38,499 nt of DNA from Corynebacterium sp. ACRPO. GTDB lineage: Bacteria; Actinomycetota; Actinomycetes; Mycobacteriales; Mycobacteriaceae. The notes below the pieces were generated by a model that was given only the letters and a program-made list of their open reading frames with translations, was not told where the DNA came from and made no database searches. Position numbers and translations under genes: made by a program. Positions 24,630 to 31,745 of this stretch are shown here, one piece after another. The first letter of the stretch is position 1. Each line of letters starts with the position of its first letter. The stretch lies in the NCBI RefSeq assembly GCF_022347205.1, contig NZ_JAKRNE010000019.1, positions 1 to 38,499 on the forward strand, given 5' to 3'.

Positions 24630-25276
24630 CCGCTGCATTTAATCACCGCGTCGATTCCGAGCATGAACCGCCGCTTTGGAATAGCGATAAAGGGACGCTG
24701 ACGTATAACTCACGCCGCGCGTTGGTACAGCTGCTAAAAGGACCACTTATTCGAGCACAGAAGGAACCTGTCTTGTGGGCTGCGATCATTTCAGACGAAG
24801 AAAACCTGCGGGCTAGACTGCACGAGTTATTTCTCGAGCTCGTTATCGATGAAGCAGAAGGATTCGCCTTCACCCGAATGGTGGAAGAAGAAACGTTAGC
24901 TATTCCGCAGGTGCTGCGCACGGATAAGCTCAAGCACATCGACACAGCCATCTTGTTAAACCTTCGCCAAGAACTGGGGCTGGCGCTACCTGGCGAACGT
25001 GTAGTCGTGGACGTGGAAGACCTGCGAGAGGGAATCGGGTACGTCCGCGCGGTTGATAACCGAGACGAGGCCGGATTCAATAATCGCTTCAATGCAGCAA
25101 TCAAACGCATCCGCAATGAATATTCCCTGTTAAGCGCTACTGAGACTGAAGGCCGGTTTGAGGTTTCACCTGTATTGCGCCAGCTTTTCGATTCCGCCAC
25201 AGTTACCGCCATCCGGGACGAGTACGCCCGCCTAGCGGAGACGGGGAATGGCCAAGAGGATGATTCCAATGACTAA
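24626..25276 (+). CDS. jetB: Wadjet protein JetB (DUF4194, MukE-like)
   Basis: A 216-residue DUF4194 protein equivalent to MukE/MksE, a winged-helix KITE-type subunit that binds the kleisin JetA. Recognisable parts are SRRALVQLLKGPLIRAQKEPVLW, DEAEGFAFTRMVEEE and RNEYSLLSATETEGRFEVSPVLRQLF. It starts at a GTG overlapping the jetA stop by four bases and itself overlaps jetC by eight, so all three subunits are made together. Confidence 0.92.
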   Translation: MTAAFNHRVDSEHEPPLWNSDKGTLTYNSRRALVQLLKGPLIRAQKEPVLWAAIISDEENLRARLHELFLELVIDEAEGFAFTRMVEEETLAIPQVLRTDKLKHIDTAILLNLRQELGLALPGERVVVDVEDLREGIGYVRAVDNRDEAGFNNRFNAAIKRIRNEYSLLSATETEGRFEVSPVLRQLFDSATVTAIRDEYARLAETGNGQEDDSND

Positions 25277-28200
25277 TATTTACCCAGGTCAATACCGGAT
25301 AAGCCGCATCCAATTAATTAACTGGGGCACATTTCACGGATACTTTTCCATCCCCGTAGCTAGAAAGGGTTTCCTAATCACCGGCGGATCCGGTTCCGGC
25401 AAATCTACCTTATTGGATGCAATGTCGGCGGTGTTAGTACCGCAGAAAGATCTGAAATTTAACGCGGCATCGCAACAGGACCTTGGGCGGCATGATGGTC
25501 GCAATCTCGTATCCTATGTGCGTGGTGCATGGCGGCAACAGGAAAATACACAGACGGGTGAGATTGCTCCCGAGTACCTGCGAACGGGCGCAACGAATTC
25601 AATTGTGGCGCTGACCTACGATAACGGAGCTGGAAAGCAACATACCCTCATTGCCATTTTCCGCCTCAATGGCGGTGAAATTTCCGTGAGCCAGGTTAAG
25701 AAGCTGTACGGAGTGGTGCAGGGAGACGAGGACATCGATAAGCTGAGTTCCCTGCTCACGCGAAGCCTAGATACCCGCAAGATTAAAGCTTTATATAAGG
25801 GACCAGGGGCATCTTTCACACAGACGTATAGTACGTTCGCAGATCGCTTTCGTAAGCGCCTTGGGATCAAAAGCGAACTAGGCCAGGTGCTCCTGCACCG
25901 CACTCAATCCGCTAAGTCCCTGTCCAGCCTGGATCAGCTCTTCCGAGGCTACATGCTGGACAAGCCCTCTACTTTCGAGCGAGCCGATGAAGCTGTGGAG
26001 CAATTCGAGGACCTCCGTCAAGCTTACCTGCGGGTGGAGGATGTCAAAGCACAGATTGACACACTCGCTCCCCTTCCCCGTCTGCATGCGCAGCGAGATG
26101 TTGCAGAATCTGCCAAGCACAAGGCCGAGGCCATGAGTGAAGCGCTACCAGCGGTCCGAGCTCGAATGGTGGCAGAGGAATTGGACTATCAAATCAGAGC
26201 GCTAAACGCGCAATTGGCTGAGGCTCAATCAGATGCCGAGTCTCTCGAGGATGAGGTCAAACACCTCGACGAGGCAGAGCGGTTAGCAGCAGTGGCTGTG
26301 TCTCAACTTAGTGCCGGCGAGCTCGATGCCCTAAGCGCAAAAATGGAGACTGCTGAAAAAGAAATCGAGCACCGCTCTAAAGAATTCCGGCGCTTGGCCG
26401 CTGCCGCCGGCCGGTGGACCGACAATTATGAGTTCAATCCGCATGGCTTTGCGGAACTTCAGGCTAATGCGAAGCTGCGCATCGCGGACTTTGAAGCTGA
26501 CTCTGCCAAGCTCATCAATCAGCAGCAAGAGGCTGGAGTAGCTGCTCGCGACGCCGCGACAACGTTTGCCACTCTGAAAAGCGAACTGGCTTCTTTCGGT
26601 TCGCGAAACACCAACATAGATAGAGCATTGGTAGAGCTACGGTCCCAGCTCGCTCACGATACGGGGTACGCCGAGTCAGAACTTCCCTTTGCTGGTGAGC
26701 TCATGGATATTAGTCCGCAACAGAAGGAATGGGAGCCGGTCCTCCAAAAGCTTCTTCACGGGTTTGCTGCTACCCTGCTGGTTCCGGAAAGCGCACAGAA
26801 AGCGATTAATCAGTGGGTCAATTCTCGGGACGTGGGGACCCGGCTCGAATACCGCACCATCCCTGAGTTTGCACCCGCACCAGCAACTGCGCGTAGCCCA
26901 CAACAACTCATTCACAAGTTGGATTTCCAAGACCACCCTATGGCACCGTGGGTCCGCCATCATATTTCACGCCGATTTAACTATGAATGTGTCAGTTCAG
27001 TCGCGGCTCTCGAACAGGTAACTAAGACCCCAGCTGTTACTCGCGATGGCTTGGAAAGCCGCCCTAAGGATAAAGATGGGTCTACCCGCTTTATTAAAGA
27101 CGACCGCAGGCGTTTTTCCGGCACCAGCTGGTACCGGGTGGGCTCTACCAATGACGCCAAGATTGAGCTGCTGCGCACGCAACTCGATGAAGCAAAAGCC
27201 CATGTCAGTGCCACCACCAAGCTAGTTCAAGACTTAAACCGAAAAATGGATATCCTGCGCACTCAGCGCGATAAAGCGAAACTGGTGTTAGAGACTAAGT
27301 TTCAGGATATTGATACCGCATCTGCAGAAACTCGCAAACGAGATCTGCAACGGCAATATGATTCTCTTGCCTCGTCACCCGAGGCGAAAGCTCTACATGC
27401 CGCGCACAATCGAGCAAAGGATAGGCTAGCTGCAGCCCGTGCCCGCCTGAAGCAATCCCAAAAGCACCTTGGAAGCATTGAGGGCGATCTCCAGCGCTCC
27501 ACACAGCGTCGCCAGAACATCGGCACCGTACCGACCATCGCTGACGAAGCTATTGCCAAGGAGGTCAAAGAGACCCTCCACAACGGAAGGCGCAAGCTTT
27601 CCATCGATGACATCGATTCCCGGCGCGATGCAGTACAAAACAACCTGCACGATACATCCCGCGCGGCTGCACGAAACATCGAGGAGATAAATGCCAAGAT
27701 TGTCTCCGTTCTCCACAAATACTTGTCTCAGTGGCCAGCGGAAGCTGCGGATTTACAGCCACAGGCAAACTTTGCCGGTGAGGGCATTGAAAAGTTGAAG
27801 TTCCTTCGGGCCGATCGCCTTGCCGATTTCCGTGCTCAGTTCTTGGAACTACTCAACGGAACAACGGTGCAAAATCTGTCTCACCTTGCTTCTTCGTTGC
27901 GCCACGCTCGCAGCGATATCGAGCTGCGTATGGAATTTATCAATAAGTCGCTGGAGCGCTCGCCCTTTAATGGCGACCGTATCTTGCGAATTGATGTGAA
28001 AGACGCTCGCGGCCAGGTAGTACAGGATTTCCAGCGAGATCTAGATTCCGCGACTTCGCATAGCCTGGCCGAGATCAGCGCAGATGAGCCGGAAGCGGCG
28101 TTGCGGCGCTACCATGCTTTGGATAAAATTCTCAGCCGTTTGGGTTCAACCCAACCGGAAGATATTCGTTGGCGTAACCTGGTTCTTGATACCCGAAAAC

Positions 28201-28631
28201 ACGTAAGCTTCATCGGCCGCGAATGCTACCCCGATGGAACAACCGCCAATACTTATCAGGATTCTGCTTCCCTCTCTGGTGGCCAGGCACAAAAGCTAGT
28301 TTTCTTCTGCTTGGCTGCGGCCCTGCGTTTCCGGCTAGCGGAGCCGGATCAGGATGTTCCCACCTATGGTTCCATCATTTTGGACGAAGCTTTTGACCGC
28401 GCAGATCCAGCCTTTACCCGCACGGCAATGTCTGTGTTTGAATCGTTTGGTTTCCACATGATTTTGGCAACGCCATTCAAGCTGATTCAAACATTATCGC
28501 CCTACGTCGACGGCACAATCGTGGTCAACTACGACGAGCCCATCATTCATGGCCGTCCACAGGCACGCACAGGCTATTCACTTATCGACGCCGCCTCGTA
28601 TCCCCAGGAGGACCCGAATGCGGATTCCTAA
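25269..28631 (+). CDS. jetC: Wadjet protein JetC (SMC/MukB-like ATPase)
   Basis: A 1120-residue SMC-like ATPase, the motor of Wadjet (MksB). Walker A is G39-GSGSGKST47 and is followed by the usual LLDAMSAVLVP. Long coiled-coil arms run from about 270 to 900, interrupted by a small hinge-like region near 480-640. The ABC signature is S1001-LSGGQAQK and the Walker B is ILDEAFDRAD with D1039 and E1040. It extrudes DNA loops and recognises small circular DNA. ATG 25269 was chosen because it matches the family start MTNIYPGQYRISRIQLINWG, with AGAGG upstream; an upstream ATG at 25248 lies further inside jetB. No stop or frameshift is present. Confidence 0.95.
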   Translation: MTNIYPGQYRISRIQLINWGTFHGYFSIPVARKGFLITGGSGSGKSTLLDAMSAVLVPQKDLKFNAASQQDLGRHDGRNLVSYVRGAWRQQENTQTGEIAPEYLRTGATNSIVALTYDNGAGKQHTLIAIFRLNGGEISVSQVKKLYGVVQGDEDIDKLSSLLTRSLDTRKIKALYKGPGASFTQTYSTFADRFRKRLGIKSELGQVLLHRTQSAKSLSSLDQLFRGYMLDKPSTFERADEAVEQFEDLRQAYLRVEDVKAQIDTLAPLPRLHAQRDVAESAKHKAEAMSEALPAVRARMVAEELDYQIRALNAQLAEAQSDAESLEDEVKHLDEAERLAAVAVSQLSAGELDALSAKMETAEKEIEHRSKEFRRLAAAAGRWTDNYEFNPHGFAELQANAKLRIADFEADSAKLINQQQEAGVAARDAATTFATLKSELASFGSRNTNIDRALVELRSQLAHDTGYAESELPFAGELMDISPQQKEWEPVLQKLLHGFAATLLVPESAQKAINQWVNSRDVGTRLEYRTIPEFAPAPATARSPQQLIHKLDFQDHPMAPWVRHHISRRFNYECVSSVAALEQVTKTPAVTRDGLESRPKDKDGSTRFIKDDRRRFSGTSWYRVGSTNDAKIELLRTQLDEAKAHVSATTKLVQDLNRKMDILRTQRDKAKLVLETKFQDIDTASAETRKRDLQRQYDSLASSPEAKALHAAHNRAKDRLAAARARLKQSQKHLGSIEGDLQRSTQRRQNIGTVPTIADEAIAKEVKETLHNGRRKLSIDDIDSRRDAVQNNLHDTSRAAARNIEEINAKIVSVLHKYLSQWPAEAADLQPQANFAGEGIEKLKFLRADRLADFRAQFLELLNGTTVQNLSHLASSLRHARSDIELRMEFINKSLERSPFNGDRILRIDVKDARGQVVQDFQRDLDSATSHSLAEISADEPEAALRRYHALDKILSRLGSTQPEDIRWRNLVLDTRKHVSFIGRECYPDGTTANTYQDSASLSGGQAQKLVFFCLAAALRFRLAEPDQDVPTYGSIILDEAFDRADPAFTRTAMSVFESFGFHMILATPFKLIQTLSPYVDGTIVVNYDEPIIHGRPQARTGYSLIDAASYPQEDPNADS

Positions 28632-29748
28632 AGACCTACAAGCACATGCAGCAAAGCACTTGCGCAACCACTTTGCGGAGGCGCTATCTTCGCCGGATTC
28701 CCTCCGTTTGGACTGGCCGCTACATCCACCGACGGCAGCCACCGCCAAACGCGATTTACCAATGACCCAAGAATTCATCCGCGCCTGGCAGCGCTGGCCG
28801 CACCAGGAAGAGGTTATCTACGAGTCCCGCAATTGGTCGCGTACTGGGCTGGGCACCAATTCCGTGCCTGTACGCGTGGTAATTGATGGCCCTGAACGCA
28901 TCGCTTCCGCAGCAGGCATGGCCACAACATACTCGCATGCGGTTCAAAGAGCCCAAAAGATCGCCTCGATCTTCCCCGAGCGCCCTGACTTCGCCTACAC
29001 CGTTCACCGCGCTTACAAGCAGTGGAAGGACTTAAGCGCCTACGACCTGCATTGCTTGGGACCGTGTTTGAACTGGTTGCTCACCCATCCCGATTCCGGC
29101 GAGTGGGAACGCGCCGTCCCCGTAGAAGACGTTGATGGCAAGTGGATCGGATCCCACCGGCGCCTGCTGCTAACCCTGCTTTCTCCTTTCGGCATCGAGG
29201 AACTAGGACTGCGCCGCAGCGACGCCCGTATTCGCTTGCGCTATCTCAACCACGCCCCGGTAATATCCGACCTCGAGATTCCACTCTCCCACGCCGCATC
29301 CCTCTTCCCCACCAGGCCACCGCGAGTGCTCATCGTGGAAAATAAACAAACCTTTCTGGCTTTACCTACGCTTTCCGACACCGCCCCTCCCACTATTGCC
29401 GTTTTGGGCTCCGGCACCGCAGCGCAGCAGCTTCACGCCCTCGACTGGCTTCACCAATCCGAAATCACCTACTGGGGTGATCTCGACGCTGCGGGCTTCA
29501 GCATCCTCAACGCTGTGCGTGCCCGCTTCCCCCACACCACATCTCTACTCATGGATACTGCTACCGTAACTGCGTTTAGGCACCTCGCTGTCCCTGACCC
29601 TGGCGATGGTTCAGCCACCCTCACTCACCTCACCATCGAAGAGCAGGAAGCCTACCATCTACTCTTCACCAAGGGCAGGCTGCGCATTGAGCAAGAGCGA
29701 ATCCCTTTCACACACGCGAGCGATGCTGTCCACCACACACTAGATTGA
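28618..29748 (+). CDS. jetD: Wadjet nuclease JetD (DUF3322-DUF2220, TOPRIM)
   Basis: A 376-residue protein with an N-terminal DUF3322-type arm and a C-terminal DUF2220 domain with a topoisomerase VI-like TOPRIM fold. Catalytic residues are E241 in VLIVENKQTFLALP and D288/D290 in YWGDLDAAGFSILN. It cuts the plasmid that the JetABC complex has looped (MksG in corynebacteria). ATG 28618 has a strong AGGAGG 6 bases upstream and overlaps the jetC stop by 14 bases. All catalytic residues are intact, so the system should be functional. A diverged remnant of a second jetD lies 1.5 kb downstream. Confidence 0.94.
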   Translation: MRIPKDLQAHAAKHLRNHFAEALSSPDSLRLDWPLHPPTAATAKRDLPMTQEFIRAWQRWPHQEEVIYESRNWSRTGLGTNSVPVRVVIDGPERIASAAGMATTYSHAVQRAQKIASIFPERPDFAYTVHRAYKQWKDLSAYDLHCLGPCLNWLLTHPDSGEWERAVPVEDVDGKWIGSHRRLLLTLLSPFGIEELGLRRSDARIRLRYLNHAPVISDLEIPLSHAASLFPTRPPRVLIVENKQTFLALPTLSDTAPPTIAVLGSGTAAQQLHALDWLHQSEITYWGDLDAAGFSILNAVRARFPHTTSLLMDTATVTAFRHLAVPDPGDGSATLTHLTIEEQEAYHLLFTKGRLRIEQERIPFTHASDAVHHTLD

Positions 29749-29877
29749 TCCAAGGTCCAAAGTCACGCTCGGAAACCGAATGGTCGGGCCGCCACGTAAT
29801 TGAGCTCAGAACTGTTACACATATTAGCTCTCAACATTGTCTGGCCCTAATCAATATGCTTAGGTAACATTCGAACA

Positions 29878-29883
29878 TATAAT
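29878..29883 (+). promoter_or_regulatory. Perfect -10 element (TATAAT) of the gene behind jetD
   Basis: TATAAT, 18 bases before ATG 29902, in an A+T-rich stretch. No strong -35. It gives the downstream gene its own promoter, separate from the Wadjet operon. Confidence 0.6.
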
Positions 29884-29901
29884 TCAATCGTTCATTTGGA
29901 G

Positions 29902-30606
29902 ATGCCTTTGCCAGACCGGATTCACCCTTCCCTTTTACGTATTTTCCAACGCTCGACACCTGATGACACCATTGCCTTCGTCGACGAAAGCTACGTTGCA
30001 CCGGAGGAGGACTTTTCAGAATCTTTCTATATCTTGGTCGGCACAGCCATCAAATTCGAACACCTTGGTAGCACTCGGAGTCTCCTCAGGGAAACTGCGC
30101 AGTCGAGCTATTGGCATACAACTGAATCGATGCGTAGTTGTGATGGCCGCAAGAAAGTCGAAGAAATGCTCAAGCTATGCGATGACTTTGAGGGTTTGCA
30201 ATATATAGCCTGCCTTCGACCACTGCAACGAAATCAGGATATTGAGCACGCTCGCCAAGATTGCCTCGAACAGCTCATTACTACGCTCACCAAGAACGAG
30301 CCTTCTCTGAAAGGCATAATTTTCGAAGCACGCCACTCTCAGTCAGATAACGACAAAGACAGAAATACTCTCAAGCGCATGCGCAAGAAAAAGTTACTGC
30401 ACCCCGAAATCAATTTGGCATGGGTTAGCCCTGCCGATGAAACTTGCCTTTGGATTCCGGACCTCGTCGCTTTCACTTACAGGCGCACTTTTACCCACGG
30501 AGGACAAAGCACATCTCTGTACCAAAAATACTTGGAAGAGCATTGCGAAATTCTAAAGGTAACTCCGAAGCAACAATCTCCGAAGCCGAGCCGAGGCTGG
30601 AGATAA
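29902..30606 (+). CDS. DUF3800-like protein behind the Wadjet operon
   Basis: A protein of about 234 residues. TIAFVDESYVAPEEDFSESFYILVGTAI near the N-terminus has the D-E-S motif followed by a beta-hairpin, as in DUF3800 proteins, which have an RNase H-like fold and are often found in defence loci. CLWIPDLVAFTYRRTF near the C-terminus holds the second conserved Asp of that family. The assignment is by motif reading and not firm. ATG 29902 or TTG 29896 could be the start; GGAG touches the ATG. It has its own TATAAT, is A+T-richer than the core genes, and is followed by a strong hairpin. It may be an accessory of the Wadjet system or an independent gene. Confidence 0.65.
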   Translation: MPLPDRIHPSLLRIFQRSTPDDTIAFVDESYVAPEEDFSESFYILVGTAIKFEHLGSTRSLLRETAQSSYWHTTESMRSCDGRKKVEEMLKLCDDFEGLQYIACLRPLQRNQDIEHARQDCLEQLITTLTKNEPSLKGIIFEARHSQSDNDKDRNTLKRMRKKKLLHPEINLAWVSPADETCLWIPDLVAFTYRRTFTHGGQSTSLYQKYLEEHCEILKVTPKQQSPKPSRGWR

Positions 30607-30609
30607 AAT

Positions 30610-30642
30610 GACCCTCACCTGCCAGTAGCCTCGGTGAGGGTC
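30610..30642. terminator. Hairpin after the DUF3800-like gene
   Basis: GACCCTCACC (30610-30619) pairs perfectly with GGTGAGGGTC (30633-30642), with a 13-base loop. It starts 4 bases after the stop codon. No T-run follows on the + strand; AAAA precedes it, so it could also serve the reverse strand. Bases 30643-30760 show no gene. Confidence 0.65.
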
Positions 30643-30760
30643 GAGCGGCTGTACATGATGTAGGGCCGCTCCTGCTAAGGATTATGCCCTACCAACCCCT
30701 TTAGAGTCAATAGCATCTCTATAGGAGCATCATGATGCAGTTACATGCGCGCTGACGGAG

Positions 30761-31087
30761 TTAGTCAACAAATCCCTCTTGGCCCAGGCGGTCGAGATAA
30801 GAGTTCCAGTCCTCAAAGACATCTCTTAAGGCATGGATCGGGTCGACATCGATACCGCTGCAGTGCCTAAACTCTTGGAGGCTAAATGCCGCTGCACCGA
30901 CCGCAATTGCAGTCCGAATAGCAATTTCAAAGGTTTCAACTGCATTCTGCCGCCCATCTCTATCTTGGGATAAAGCGAGTTCAATTTGTCTCACCACATT
31001 ATGGTGCACAGATCGGTTGAACCGGCTGTACATTGCTCCGCCCTGGAAACCATCGAAATATTCTGCTACCAAATCTGTATAGTTCAA
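30761..31087 (-). CDS. Hypothetical protein, about 108 residues, possibly truncated
   Basis: Not recognised. MNYTDLVAEYFDGFQGGAMYSRFNRSVHHNVVRQIELALSQ reads like a real helical protein and ends GFVD before TAG. The only in-frame start is a TTG without a ribosome site; the frame stays open for about 16 more codons upstream and then meets a stop. The upstream side joins an IS3 orfA remnant, so the gene may have lost its true 5' end to that element. Confidence 0.45.
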   Translation of the reverse strand: MNYTDLVAEYFDGFQGGAMYSRFNRSVHHNVVRQIELALSQDRDGRQNAVETFEIAIRTAIAVGAAAFSLQEFRHCSGIDVDPIHALRDVFEDWNSYLDRLGQEGFVD

Positions 31088-31164
31088 GAGTTTCTGCGAC
31101 TTCCCATACCCCTGAGAAGCAAATGCCTATAAACCTAACCCCACACACAAACAACTTGACACGT

Positions 31165-31250
31165 TCCAGTGAGCAAGACTCCATGCGGACCATTTCGATG
31201 ATCTGATGGACCGCCTTCTCCTTGAACTCGACGGAATACTTTCTAGGCAT
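31165..31250 (-). pseudogene. IS3-family OrfA remnant
   Basis: The 5' end of an IS3-type orfA is intact (MPRKYSVEFKEKAVHQIIEM, then VRMESCSL) with AAGGA before the ATG. After CSL the match to OrfA proteins stops and the frame runs into unrelated sequence. Only the first 28 codons of the gene remain. Confidence 0.7.
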
Positions 31251-31288
31251 AGTTCAATCCTTCCCTAGCTGAGGTAAGAACTAAACTC

Positions 31289-31640
31289 AGGACGCTTCAC
31301 TCGAGCACTCATCGATGTTGAAATCCCCGTGGCCCACGCATTACGCCTCTCCCCGGATTGCTCATCGTAGATGACCAGACAAACCTTCTCAGCCTTGCCC
31401 ACACTTTCCGACGTCCCCCTCCCGCCATCGCCCTCCTCGGCTCCGGCGCTGTCGGCCCACCAACTCAACGCCTTGGACTCACTCAACTGCACCCACATCG
31501 CCTACTGGGGTGACCTTTGACGCCACCGCTTTCGTATCATCAACACCATGCAAGTCCACTTCAAAGGCAAAGCAGAACGCACATCCCACCACATCTTCGC
31601 CAAAACTGGATGTGCTTTAGACTCAGCGAACTCGTTCGCA
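31289..31640 (+). pseudogene. Decayed remnant of a second, diverged jetD
   Basis: Reading across at least two frame changes gives RALIDVEIPVAHALRLSP, LLIVDDQTNLLSLAHTF, PPPAIALLGSGAV, LNALDSL and IAYWGDL, then FRIINTM. In order these match intact JetD 214-300: VISDLEIPLSHAASLFP, VLIVENKQTFLALPTL, PPTIAVLGSGTA, LHALDWL, ITYWGDLD and FSILNAV. The catalytic E241 position is D here. The fragment is clearly diverged from the intact jetD and broken, so it is a fossil paralogue, not a recent duplication. The matching jetA, jetB and jetC parts are absent. Confidence 0.75.
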
Positions 31641-31745
31641 ATTGTGAGCTCGATTGGTTTCGCAATTTGAAATCGCTACATTTCAAGCGGCTATCCTCGG
31701 GCGGTTGTAACTGACCACAGCCAGACCCGTTGAAGAAATCACCTT

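Noticed and set aside
28043..28120. Possible extra gene between jetC and jetD
   Set aside because: jetC runs through without a break to 28631 and overlaps jetD.
31517..31714. A small forward frame after the jetD remnant
   Set aside because: It starts inside the frameshifted jetD fossil and has no start site or recognisable motif.
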